Shown one piece after another: positions 56,212 to 64,000 of a DNA stretch of 64,000 bases. Numbering within the stretch: the first letter of the stretch is position 1; each line of letters opens with the position of its first letter. The notes under the pieces were generated by a model, which saw only the letters and a program-made list of their open reading frames with translations, did not search any database and had not been told where the DNA came from. The position numbers and the translations under genes were made by a program. Source of the DNA: Polynucleobacter duraquae (GTDB lineage Bacteria; Pseudomonadota; Gammaproteobacteria; Burkholderiales; Burkholderiaceae); contig NZ_CP007501.1 in NCBI RefSeq assembly GCF_000973625.1, positions 1,860,001 to 1,924,000 on the forward strand, written 5' to 3'.

Positions 56212-56233
56212 GAAAAAACTTTCTGAAATCTTT

Positions 56234-56542
56234 TTAAGTCAATTGCAAGCGCTCTACTGGACGCCCTTGTATTAAGTGCGACTGAATAATTTCTTCAACA
56301 TCTTCAGTATCAATAAATGTGTACCAAATGCCCTCTGGATAAATTACTGCCACTGGGCCATCAGCACAACGATCCAAGCATCCTGCTTTGTTAATGCGGA
56401 TTTTTCCCGGGCCAGATAAGCCCAATTCTTTGACACGCTTTTTTGCGAAATCAAAAAGAGCAAAAGCGTTATGGCGATCGCAACAATCTTCGCCATTACT
56501 GCGCTGGTTTAGGCAGAAAAAAACATGGTGTTTAAAACTCAT
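56234..56542 (-). CDS. (2Fe-2S) ferredoxin domain-containing protein (thioredoxin-like type)
   Basis: A 102-residue protein with four cysteines placed as in thioredoxin-like 2Fe-2S ferredoxins: a first group FFCLNQRSNGEDCC and a second GCLDRCADGPV near residues 55-65. The ending GIWYTFIDTEDVEEIIQSHL is typical of the family. The redox partner is unknown. It lies 12 bases after the VanZ gene. Confidence 0.92.
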   Translation of the reverse strand: MSFKHHVFFCLNQRSNGEDCCDRHNAFALFDFAKKRVKELGLSGPGKIRINKAGCLDRCADGPVAVIYPEGIWYTFIDTEDVEEIIQSHLIQGRPVERLQLT

Positions 56543-56554
56543 ATGTCATCTCAA

Positions 56555-57649
56555 TCAAGGTTTTAAATTAAAGGTGGTCCTATTTCGAAGTACCCAAAAT
56601 AATGCCAGTGGCAACCATACTACTGAAACCCATTGCATTAGCTCATTAAAGTGTAATAGCCGACCTTGATACCAATGTCGTAATGTCAGAATGAAATACG
56701 GGTTGTCCGGCAGGAGATTAATTACCAAGGTAGCAGTGACTAAACAGGCGATTGCAAGCCAAGCTTTACTAGCTAAGGAAAACTGGAGGGTCCATCTAAG
56801 TAATAGACTGCCCAGCACCATTCCCCAAATAGCCCCTGCGGTGAGCCACAACAAACCAGATTCCGCACCGAACTGCAATGCAGTAAAGGCAATTTTCACT
56901 AAGACAGTGAAGCAAAGCAGGCTATTTAGGATGTTCCACTGGGGCGCTTTTGCACGCATCCCCAAAGATAGCAAGAGTCCGGTACCGAGCCAACAAACCG
57001 CTGTAATGATGGATTCTTGAATGACATGATTGACCACCATAGTGCCCCAGTCGATGGAGGCAAAAATGGCATGTCCCCATACCCCCGTACCCAACCATGA
57101 GCTTTGGGGATAAATTTGAGCCCAAGGGAAAAGTAAAAATAAAGCGCAAGCTGCCCAGTTCGAACCAAACCATTGATCAAAGCGACGACGTATTGCACTC
57201 CCAGAGAGCCACTGGGGGCCCAAGGGGATGGCCAATAATCCGCCCATCAAACCGCCCAACACATTGGCCCACCAATCCATTTGGCTAGGAATGCGGGTAG
57301 GCAACCAAGTTTGTAGCGACTCAACACTAAAAGCCAATGCCGCACTAAAGCTCAAGGCGACGCTTAAGGCAACAAAATTACGCCAACGTGGGTAGCAGGC
57401 AAAGACCAGCAGAAACCCCAAGGGAATGTAGGCCAAGATATTGACTGACACATCAAAGAGCGTAATGAAGCGGGGTAGAGGAGCATCTATCCATGCCCAT
57501 GGGGCGATCCCATTATCAAAACTGAAATCAAAGGGATTCAGGCTGACATAAATGATTAAAAGCGCATAGCTCAAGCTAATGGCCCGAGCCAAAGGCATTG
57601 CCTGGAGAGGCCAAACAAACTTGCGAGGACGCTGATCTTCGTGATGCAT
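56555..57649 (-). CDS. VanZ family membrane protein
   Basis: A 364-residue polytopic membrane protein with about nine hydrophobic segments. The VanZ-like domain covers about residues 25-150 (YVSLNPFDFSFDN; DVSVNILAYIPLGFLL; ESLQTWLPTRIPSQMDWWANVLGG). Function in this family is poorly known outside teicoplanin resistance. It is divergent from birA. Confidence 0.9.
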   Translation of the reverse strand: MHHEDQRPRKFVWPLQAMPLARAISLSYALLIIYVSLNPFDFSFDNGIAPWAWIDAPLPRFITLFDVSVNILAYIPLGFLLVFACYPRWRNFVALSVALSFSAALAFSVESLQTWLPTRIPSQMDWWANVLGGLMGGLLAIPLGPQWLSGSAIRRRFDQWFGSNWAACALFLLFPWAQIYPQSSWLGTGVWGHAIFASIDWGTMVVNHVIQESIITAVCWLGTGLLLSLGMRAKAPQWNILNSLLCFTVLVKIAFTALQFGAESGLLWLTAGAIWGMVLGSLLLRWTLQFSLASKAWLAIACLVTATLVINLLPDNPYFILTLRHWYQGRLLHFNELMQWVSVVWLPLALFWVLRNRTTFNLKP

Positions 57650-57695
57650 CCCCTTATTCTAGGTCAGCTAGCCTAGATCTTTCTACAATAGAAAA

Positions 57696-58496
57696 ATGAG
57701 CCCGAATTGCATTCTCGAACGCGTTGCCACCACCAAATCAACTAATGATGATTTATTAGCTCGCTGGCGTGCCGGTGAATTAATTGATCCCGTTGCACGT
57801 ATCGCCCACGATCAGACCTCTGGCAAGGGCAGAGCAGGAAGAGTGTGGCTTTCTAACCCTGGAGATACGCTGTGCTTCTCCTTAGCTTACCCATTCAATA
57901 AACGTCCCCATGAAGTGAGCGGACTTAGTCTAGTCATTGGGCTAGCGGTTATTGCAGGCATTGCTGGAGTATTAGGGATCAATGAGGCAGCTCTCCATCA
58001 ACAAGGTCTAAGATTAAAGTGGCCCAACGATTTACTACTGAACAATGCCAAGCTTGGTGGCATCCTGATTGAAGGCGGACAAAGCAGTCCAAATTCACCC
58101 ACTTGGATGGTAATCGGCATAGGCCTGAACTTACGTAATGCAGAATTGATTACTCAGAACTCAGAAAATCAAGCCTCTTTTGCAGCTACTGCTTTGGATC
58201 AACTAATGCCTCATCAAACACCGATTCCAGATGCGGAGTTCATTTGGCTCAAGCTGATTGAGACATTTGAAAGCCACTTGATCCAATTTGAACAGCATGG
58301 ATTTAGCTATTTTAAAGATTCTTGGTCACACTGGGACGCCTTTAACGGTCAGTCTGTTTGCATATCAGGCGCCGGCAAAGAATCTATCATCGGAATCTCT
58401 TCCGGAGTAGATAACTCTGGCGCCCTTATTCTTCATCAGCATGACAAATCTATCGCCATTTATGCGGGCGATGTTTCTTTGCGAGTTCAATCATGA
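57696..58496 (+). CDS. birA: Biotin-[acetyl-CoA-carboxylase] ligase
   Basis: BirA attaches biotin to the carrier protein of acetyl-CoA carboxylase. The 266-residue protein has the biotin-binding motif GKGRAGRVWLSNPGDTL near residue 44, LRLKWPNDLLLNNAKLGGIL near 107 and GIGLNLRN near 141. The N-terminal repressor helix-turn-helix of E. coli BirA is absent, so it is a monofunctional ligase. It overlaps coaX by four bases (ATGA). Confidence 0.96.
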   Translation: MSPNCILERVATTKSTNDDLLARWRAGELIDPVARIAHDQTSGKGRAGRVWLSNPGDTLCFSLAYPFNKRPHEVSGLSLVIGLAVIAGIAGVLGINEAALHQQGLRLKWPNDLLLNNAKLGGILIEGGQSSPNSPTWMVIGIGLNLRNAELITQNSENQASFAATALDQLMPHQTPIPDAEFIWLKLIETFESHLIQFEQHGFSYFKDSWSHWDAFNGQSVCISGAGKESIIGISSGVDNSGALILHQHDKSIAIYAGDVSLRVQS

Positions 58497-59314
58497 GTCT
58501 GTATTTGGTATTTGATCTTGGTAACACTCGGCTCAAATGGGCCGCAGTCGAATCTACACAAAACATTGCAGACCGAAATAAAAAACTGTGGGCATACTCT
58601 GGGTCGATCAGCACCAAATCTTTCCAGTCACCTGAATTACGGGCTGAACTGTCTGACTATATTTCCAAAACCTTACCTAAACCAGATGCCATTGGCTTTT
58701 GCTGCGTAGCAGGCGATGCTGCGATCGAAAATCTACGCAGCCTCTTTCCGCAATGGCAAGATCTTGAGTGGAAACAGTTGAGAGGTAGCAGTCCTTACCA
58801 AGGCTTACGAACACTCTATCAAGACCCCAGTAAATTAGGCGCAGATCGGTGGGCAGCACTGATTGGTGCAAGAGCTCTCTCCAGTACCAATACACTAGTC
58901 ATCAACGCTGGAACGGCCACTACCATTGACTTACTGGGTGGCAATGGCGTCCATTACGGTGGCTGGATCTTGCCAGGCTTAAGTCTGATGCAAGACAGTC
59001 TTCAACAAAATACAGTCCAACTTCCATTAGCAGTTCGCGCCAACAAGCCTGAAGCTCAAGCGAGCTTTGGCAGCACTACTGATAAGGCGATTACGGGCGG
59101 TTGTGATGCAGCGCAAATAGGGGCAATACTGCGCGCAGCCTACTTAGCTAAAACCATGAATCATCCAGTTGAGCGAATTTGGCTTGATGGGGGCAATGCC
59201 AAAATTTTGGCACAAGAAATTAAACAGTTTCCAGAGTTAGCAATACTGCCAGTAGAGCCCATTGAAGGTTTAGTGTTACGTGGACTTTGGGCTTGGCTCT
59301 TACAGAATCTGTAA
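58493..59314 (+). CDS. coaX: Type III pantothenate kinase
   Basis: CoaX phosphorylates pantothenate, the first step of coenzyme A synthesis. The 273-residue ASKHA-fold protein has the phosphate motif FDLGNTRLKWA at residues 7-17, GADRWAALIGAR near residue 120, INAGTATTIDLL and GGWILPGLSLM. The birA-coaX pair is common in Betaproteobacteria. The other coenzyme A gene in the window is coaD. Confidence 0.96.
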   Translation: MSLYLVFDLGNTRLKWAAVESTQNIADRNKKLWAYSGSISTKSFQSPELRAELSDYISKTLPKPDAIGFCCVAGDAAIENLRSLFPQWQDLEWKQLRGSSPYQGLRTLYQDPSKLGADRWAALIGARALSSTNTLVINAGTATTIDLLGGNGVHYGGWILPGLSLMQDSLQQNTVQLPLAVRANKPEAQASFGSTTDKAITGGCDAAQIGAILRAAYLAKTMNHPVERIWLDGGNAKILAQEIKQFPELAILPVEPIEGLVLRGLWAWLLQNL

Positions 59315-59327
59315 ACCACCATGCCAG

Positions 59328-59819
59328 TCAACTTGTGCGGATCTTGCCCAACAGGGTTGTTGTGGAGCGCTCGTATAAAAAGGGGATAGCCACTGCCACA
59401 CCACCCCAAGTTTTCACGAGGCGAGTTTCCTCCAAGGAGTCGATTTCATAATCTCCCCCCTTAACGTAAATATCTGGATGAATCTTGGCAATCAGATTAA
59501 CCGGAGTCTGCTCTGTAAATAAGACGACCAAGTCGACACTCTCAAGCGCTGCCAATAAAGCCTGGCGATCAGCCTCAGTATTAATAGGCCTGTCGTCACC
59601 CTTACCCAGCATCTTGACTGAGGCATCTGAATTCACCCCCACTACAAGGCTCGCGCCAAGCTCCCTAGCTTGAGCTAAGTAGCTGGCGTGCCCTCTGTGT
59701 AGGATGTCGAAGACGCCATTCGTAAATACCAAGGGTCTCGGAAGCGCCGCAATACGGGCTTCCAGCTCAGTCGGAACGCAGACTTTAGACTCAAAAGAAG
59801 GTGGGGATAAAGAGCTCAT
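59328..59819 (-). CDS. rfaE2: D-glycero-beta-D-manno-heptose 1-phosphate adenylyltransferase
   Basis: This enzyme makes ADP-heptose precursors for the lipopolysaccharide core. The 163-residue protein corresponds to the C-terminal half of E. coli HldE, encoded on its own: FTNGVFDILHRGHASYLAQA near residue 32, VVGVNSDASVKMLGKG and IYVKGGDYEIDSLEE. It converges with coaX with a 13-base gap and starts 90 bases from the divergent glutathione peroxidase gene. Confidence 0.95.
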   Translation of the reverse strand: MSSLSPPSFESKVCVPTELEARIAALPRPLVFTNGVFDILHRGHASYLAQARELGASLVVGVNSDASVKMLGKGDDRPINTEADRQALLAALESVDLVVLFTEQTPVNLIAKIHPDIYVKGGDYEIDSLEETRLVKTWGGVAVAIPFLYERSTTTLLGKIRTS

Positions 59820-59909
59820 AGCGCCATATTAATGGCATTGGGCTAAATTCAACGATATTTGCCAGAATGTCTTAGACTTGGGCATCCCCGTCCCACCTAA
59901 AGGCTCAAG

Positions 59910-60482
59910 ATGATTCGCTCCATGCCGCGGTACTTACTGGCACTATTTTTCTTGCTTACAGCTATGCCGTTTGCAAAGGCTACTCCCGCCGCCAGCTGTA
60001 GCCCCCTCTTGTCCCACACTTTTCCAAGATTGCAGGATGAGGCACCTCAAAGCCTTTGCCAATACCAAGGAAAAGTCATTCTCGTTGTTAATACAGCCAG
60101 TTTTTGTGGCTTTACGAGCCAATATGAGGGTCTTGAGAAGTTGTATGCCAAATATAAAGACCGTGGATTAGTTGTATTAGGATTTCCATCAAACGATTTT
60201 GGCAAACAAGAGCCAGGTAGTAATAAAGATATCGCTGAGTTCTGTAAAAATACCTATGATGTGAAATTCCCCATGTTCGCTAAGAGCTCAGTAAGTGGAA
60301 GCAATCCAAACCCACTATTTAAAATGCTCATTGCTAAAACTGGGACAACACCGAAATGGAATTTTTATAAGTACCTCATTGATCGGAACGGTAATGTCGT
60401 TGATTCGTTTGGCAGCATGACAAAACCCGCAAGCAGCAGTATTACAGGTGAAATAGAGAAACTTCTTGGAGAAAAAATTTAG
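59910..60482 (+). CDS. Glutathione peroxidase, exported
   Basis: A 190-residue peroxidase precursor with a signal peptide (about 1-24, ending AKA), so it probably acts in the periplasm. The peroxidatic cysteine is Cys66 in NTASFCGFTSQYEGLE, the glutamine is in GKQEPGS and the tryptophan in KWNFYKYLI. A second cysteine in AEFCKNTYDVKFPMF may be the resolving one, as in thioredoxin-type two-cysteine enzymes. The usual cysteine of FPCNQF is serine (FPSNDF). It overlaps the next gene by one base and may begin the lipid operon. Confidence 0.92.
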   Translation: MIRSMPRYLLALFFLLTAMPFAKATPAASCSPLLSHTFPRLQDEAPQSLCQYQGKVILVVNTASFCGFTSQYEGLEKLYAKYKDRGLVVLGFPSNDFGKQEPGSNKDIAEFCKNTYDVKFPMFAKSSVSGSNPNPLFKMLIAKTGTTPKWNFYKYLIDRNGNVVDSFGSMTKPASSSITGEIEKLLGEKI

Positions 60483-61870
60483 TGGGTAAGAAAAAAGTTG
60501 CCATCATTGGCGCTGGTATATCTGGCTTAGGATGCGCATACGCATTAAGGCTGCACCCAGATTTAGAGATCACCTTATTCGAAGGTGGCAATCATATTGG
60601 CGGCCATAGCAATACCGTAGATCTCACACTAGAAACTCCTGACGGTCAGATAACTTATGGGGTTGACACTGGATTTTTAGTATTTAATCGCAAAACCTAT
60701 CCTCGCTTAGTTCGACTATTTGAGGAAATTCAGGTTCCGATTGCGCCATCAGAAATGTCCTTTTCAGTATCTATTGAAACAGGAAGAAAAACAGGGCGCA
60801 ATAAAAAAATTGAGTGGGCTGGTAACGATCTCAACTCCTTCTTTGGTCAAAGATCTAATGTGTTCTCCCTGTCATTCTGGAGAATGGCTTACGACATCTT
60901 GCGCTTCAATCGTATCGCCACTCGACTGGCTGAAGAGCAAATCACTACCAAACTTGAATACTCAGAGCCAGATGAGCGCATTAAAGATTTTTTAGATCGC
61001 AATCGTTTTAGCACCAGCTTTAAAGAAAATTATTTCCTACCAATGATTGGCGCTATTTGGTCATGCTCTGTTGAGCAGATGCTAGAGTTTCCGATTCAGA
61101 CTATGGTTCGCTTCTGTCATAACCATGGTCTCTTGCAAATCCAAAATCGCCCGCAATGGCTTACGGTTAAAGGCGGATCTCGAGAATATGTGAAACTTTT
61201 AGTGGCGACTCTTGAGGAACATCAAGTCCAATTTGTACGTGAAGCCGTTACTCGAGTTAATGCAAAAAAGACGGAAGACTCTCCAGTCGAAGTGGTTACA
61301 TCTTCTGGGGTACATCAGTTTGATGAAGTGGTAATGGCATGTCATAGCGATCAATCCTTAGAGTTAGTACATGGCATTGGGCAAGATGCGCGCAATATTT
61401 TGGCTTCGGTGCCTTACCAAAAAAATCGTGCAATTTTGCATACTGATGTCAATTTCTTGCCGGCTACTGAACGCTGCTGGGCAGCTTGGAACTACACCGC
61501 AAAATCTGGTGCAACACCGACTGCACAACAACATGTGAGTGTAAATTATTTAATCAATCGCCTACAACCTCTACCCAAATCATTCGAGGGCACGCAAATT
61601 ATTGTGAGCCTGAACCCACTGACGGATCCCAATCCAAAATTAGTGCATGAAGAAATCCATTACTCGCATCCTGTCTTTGATATGCGCGCCGTGCAGGCAC
61701 AAAAAGAGCTGCCTTTAATTCAGGGTCACTCCTCAATCTGGTATTGCGGAGCATGGACAGGGTTTGGTTTTCATGAAGATGGTCTGCGCTCAGGCGAATT
61801 GGTAGCAATGGATCTCATGGAGAGCATTTCTCATCATGTTAAATCTAGCTCCATTAAAGATTCTCAGTAA
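60482..61870 (+). CDS. FAD-dependent oxidoreductase (amine oxidase-like), lipid operon
   Basis: A 462-residue flavoprotein. It has the FAD-binding motif AIIGAGISGLGCAYAL at residues 7-22, FEGGNHIGGHSNTVDL, GVDTGFLVFN and a C-terminal WYCGAWTGFGFHEDGLRSG. It is of the type regularly found upstream of DUF1365 and cyclopropane-fatty-acid synthase-like genes. A related alphaproteobacterial gene (ufaD in Rhodobacter sphaeroides) is reported to work in furan fatty acid synthesis. The same role here is inference. GTG start overlapping the previous stop. Confidence 0.88.
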   Translation: MGKKKVAIIGAGISGLGCAYALRLHPDLEITLFEGGNHIGGHSNTVDLTLETPDGQITYGVDTGFLVFNRKTYPRLVRLFEEIQVPIAPSEMSFSVSIETGRKTGRNKKIEWAGNDLNSFFGQRSNVFSLSFWRMAYDILRFNRIATRLAEEQITTKLEYSEPDERIKDFLDRNRFSTSFKENYFLPMIGAIWSCSVEQMLEFPIQTMVRFCHNHGLLQIQNRPQWLTVKGGSREYVKLLVATLEEHQVQFVREAVTRVNAKKTEDSPVEVVTSSGVHQFDEVVMACHSDQSLELVHGIGQDARNILASVPYQKNRAILHTDVNFLPATERCWAAWNYTAKSGATPTAQQHVSVNYLINRLQPLPKSFEGTQIIVSLNPLTDPNPKLVHEEIHYSHPVFDMRAVQAQKELPLIQGHSSIWYCGAWTGFGFHEDGLRSGELVAMDLMESISHHVKSSSIKDSQ

Positions 61871-62656
61871 ATGAATTTGCCAACGATTAATTTTGGAGCT
61901 GTAAAGCATCGACGCTTTCGCCCTGCTATCAATGCGTTTGGCTATGGTGTATTTACTTTATCTATTCCAATGCGTGCGCGCAGGAATGATCCAACATTAC
62001 TTAGCAAACATGGGCTCAAAGATAAGCAATTTGGACTTTTTTCCTTTTTTGACCAAGACCATGGATTAGGCGGTGAAAACAGTCTGTCCTGGATTGAATC
62101 GATCCTTAAGGACAATCACGTTCATCATGATGATGGTGAGATTTGGCTACACACTTTTCCTCGAGTTCTCGGCTATGTCTTTAATCCGGTGAGCTTTTGG
62201 ATCTGCACCCAACCCAATGGTCAAGTTCAAGCGGTACTAGCGGAAGTCAATAACACCTTTGGCGAACGACACTGCTATCTGCTTCATCATGACTCCGGTA
62301 AAGCCCTGCAATCCGGAGAGACACTTGTTAGCAACAAGGTATTCCATGTCTCACCCTTTTGTGACGTGCGAGGGGAGTATCACTTCCGTTTTTTATTTCC
62401 CCAAGATAGCAATTCAAAGCGGAATATTGTTTGTCGGATTGAGTTGCACGAGGATGGCTCCCCATTAATCAACACTAGCATCAGCGGCCTAGCTCAACCG
62501 TTGACTAAAAGTGCTCTCTATCTTGCCTTTCTGCGCTACCCCCTCATGAGTTTAGGTGTCATTGGTAGAATTCACTGGCAAGCATTGAAATTATGGCTAA
62601 AAGGTGTACCCTTTCACTCAAAACCTAAACCACCAGAACTTGAAGTTACTCGATGA
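61871..62656 (+). CDS. DUF1365 domain-containing protein
   Basis: A 261-residue protein of the DUF1365 family. It has FGAVKHRRFRPAINAFGYGV at the N-terminus, LHTFPRVLGYVFNPVSFWIC near residue 94 and VSPFCDVRGEYHFRF near 167. The start is directly after the stop of the FAD oxidoreductase gene and the end overlaps the cfa-like gene by four bases. It is nearly always encoded with these two neighbours; its reaction is unknown to me. Confidence 0.9.
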   Translation: MNLPTINFGAVKHRRFRPAINAFGYGVFTLSIPMRARRNDPTLLSKHGLKDKQFGLFSFFDQDHGLGGENSLSWIESILKDNHVHHDDGEIWLHTFPRVLGYVFNPVSFWICTQPNGQVQAVLAEVNNTFGERHCYLLHHDSGKALQSGETLVSNKVFHVSPFCDVRGEYHFRFLFPQDSNSKRNIVCRIELHEDGSPLINTSISGLAQPLTKSALYLAFLRYPLMSLGVIGRIHWQALKLWLKGVPFHSKPKPPELEVTR

Positions 62657-63948
62657 ATCGCCCCGGTCAAACACTACTGTCTCGCCTTACCTTCTCTCGC
62701 CCTGAAAGGCGCAAATCTAAACTGCAGCAAGGTAATGCAAGCACTGTGGCTTTATTGGGTCTTTTGGATCAATTGCGCAGCGGGCATCTAGTACTCACCC
62801 TTCCTAATAATGAAGTAAGAAAGTTTGGCAACAGCGCAGACCAACCACATGCAGAAATTCAAGTTTTAGACTGGTCTGTATTTAAGCGGGTTTTATCTCA
62901 TGGTGATATCGGCTTTGCCGAAAGCTATATCCGAGGCGAATGGAATACGCCCGATCTCAAAGCGGTCCTAGAGCTAGTCATTCGAAATCGCACCATCCTT
63001 GAGAAGGCAATTTATGGCAGTTGGTTTGGATCTATAGCCTATCGCCTGAGGCATTGGTTTAGAGATAACTCTAAATCCGGAAGCCGAAAAAATATTCATG
63101 CGCACTATGACTTAGGTAATGCCTTTTACACGCTTTGGCTAGACCCCACCATGAGCTACTCGAGTGCATGGTTCTCTGAGGGTGACAAGCAATCACTTAT
63201 GGATGCCCAGCGTGCAAAAATCAAACGTATCTTAGACTCTATCCATGCTAAAGAGGGCGATCAACTCTTAGAAATAGGCTGTGGTTGGGGCGGCTTCATG
63301 GAAGAAGCCTTACGCAATGGCAACCAAGTCACTGGCCTGACATTGTCAACGGAACAAAAAGCGTTTGCAGACTCTCGACTTCAAAAGATTTCTACAGAGG
63401 TAAGCAATGCAAAGCAATTTGAGGTTCGGCTACAAGACTATCGGGACTGTACAGAGCAATTTGATGGTGTTGCCTCTGTTGAAATGTTTGAAGCAGTTGG
63501 TGAAAACCATTGGACTGAATACTTTCAAACAGTTGCAAAACGACTCAAAGCGGGTGGCAGAGCATGCATCCAAACTATCGTGATCGCAGACGATTTATTT
63601 GATCGTTATCGCCAAAGCACCGACTTTATTCAGCAGTATGTTTTTCCAGGGGGCATGCTTCCCTCTCCAGCTAAATTTAAGGCAGCCGCAGCAAGTGCAG
63701 GTTTAGAGCTTGAGGCAGAGTTTGCCTTTGGTGCTGACTATGCCAAAACCTTATGTCTATGGCGCGATAGTTTTAATCAAAAGATTGAGGAAATTTATCG
63801 CCTTGGTTTTGATGAGGCATTTATTCGACTCTGGAATTTTTATCTCATGTATTGCGCCGCCGGATTCTCTGAAAAGAGTATTGATGTAGTGCAATACACC
63901 CTCAAACACAAAGATGTTATTCGCTCAAGCGATGCACTACGCCCATGA
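62653..63948 (+). CDS. Cyclopropane-fatty-acyl-phospholipid synthase family methyltransferase
   Basis: A 431-residue SAM-dependent enzyme acting on unsaturated phospholipid acyl chains. It has HYDLGNAFYTLWLDPTMSYS near residue 151, the SAM motif LLEIGCGWGGFMEEAL near 205, SVEMFEAVGENHW near 275 and FIQQYVFPGG near 327. By family it could add a cyclopropane methylene or a methyl group. Its neighbours resemble the methylated/furan fatty acid (ufa) genes more than stand-alone cfa. The stop overlaps the next start by four bases (ATGA). Confidence 0.92.
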   Translation: MNRPGQTLLSRLTFSRPERRKSKLQQGNASTVALLGLLDQLRSGHLVLTLPNNEVRKFGNSADQPHAEIQVLDWSVFKRVLSHGDIGFAESYIRGEWNTPDLKAVLELVIRNRTILEKAIYGSWFGSIAYRLRHWFRDNSKSGSRKNIHAHYDLGNAFYTLWLDPTMSYSSAWFSEGDKQSLMDAQRAKIKRILDSIHAKEGDQLLEIGCGWGGFMEEALRNGNQVTGLTLSTEQKAFADSRLQKISTEVSNAKQFEVRLQDYRDCTEQFDGVASVEMFEAVGENHWTEYFQTVAKRLKAGGRACIQTIVIADDLFDRYRQSTDFIQQYVFPGGMLPSPAKFKAAAASAGLELEAEFAFGADYAKTLCLWRDSFNQKIEEIYRLGFDEAFIRLWNFYLMYCAAGFSEKSIDVVQYTLKHKDVIRSSDALRP

Positions 63949-64000
63949 AACAAAAAGGAATAGATTCTTTTGTCAATCAACGGATTTGGGTCATTGGGGC
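63945..64000 (+). CDS. Start of a further operon gene, possibly a short-chain dehydrogenase
   Basis: Only 18 codons are present, beginning MKQKGIDSFVNQRIWVIGA as the window ends. The RIWVIGA ending resembles the first beta strand and start of the glycine-rich nucleotide motif of SDR-family oxidoreductases, which often accompany these lipid operons. The ATGA overlap with the preceding gene supports a real start. The family call is tentative. Confidence 0.5.
   Translation, partial: MKQKGIDSFVNQRIWVIG

Overview
The window is a gene-dense stretch of core chromosome (about 45% GC by eye, very short intergenic gaps, one tRNA, no insertion sequence, prophage, CRISPR array or rRNA seen). Gene content and order point to a betaproteobacterium of the family Burkholderiaceae. 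The compact, moderately AT-rich layout fits a free-living freshwater Polynucleobacter; that genus call is an inference from synteny and composition.

Layout. 1-2.2 kb: 3' end of ilvA, a 5'-nucleotidase and queF, closed by a strong terminator. 2.2-8.9 kb: ssb and an MFS exporter facing left, uvrA facing right, and a Kef-type cation/proton antiporter facing left. 8.9-15.4 kb: a long rightward lipopolysaccharide and PTS-Ntr block (kdsD-kdsC-lptC-lptA-lptB-hpf-ptsN-hprK-rapZ), from which rpoN, usually found between lptB and hpf in relatives, is missing. 15.3-17.3 kb: the 8-oxoguanine repair pair mutM-mutY. 17.3-22.3 kb: a TPR protein fused to a LolB domain, ispE, tRNA-Gln, prs, rplY and pth. 22.3-26.4 kb: ferredoxin, coaD, rsmD and two M16 peptidase-family genes. 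26.5-28.4 kb: ftsY and rpoH, the latter behind a perfect CIRCE element.

28.4-37.4 kb holds a complete aa3-type cytochrome c oxidase locus: structural genes ctaC, ctaD and ctaE, copper and heme A assembly genes (ctaG, SURF1, ctaA, ctaB, SCO1) and several small membrane proteins, including a 43-residue gene overlapping ctaD. 37.6-44.9 kb: a BioC-like methyltransferase, comF, trmL, gpsA-secB-grxC-rhodanese, gpmA, ctpA and a MoeB/ThiF protein. 44.9-49.6 kb: gshA-gshB-EIIA(Man)-ptsH-ptsI, glutathione synthesis joined to a PTS phosphorelay with no sugar permease in view. HprK and PtsN at 13 kb are its likely partners. 49.7-52.4 kb: the nitrogen operon torF-like porin, glnK, amtB, preceded by tandem NtrC-like sites.

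52.6-59.8 kb: ubiK, an unknown lipoprotein, the lipoate genes lipB-lipA with their usual neighbours, birA, coaX and the heptose adenylyltransferase. 59.9-64.0 kb: a rightward operon of a secreted glutathione peroxidase, an FAD oxidoreductase, a DUF1365 protein, a cyclopropane-fatty-acid-synthase-like methyltransferase and the start of a further gene. It looks like a lipid modification and oxidative stress module.

Most of the window is ordinary housekeeping DNA. The items most worth a second look are the TPR-LolB fusion, the NtrC-like tandem sites without a recognisable sigma-54 promoter in a genome that lacks rpoN at its usual place, the lipid modification operon, the non-standard start of rsmD, and the swapped first base pair of tRNA-Gln.
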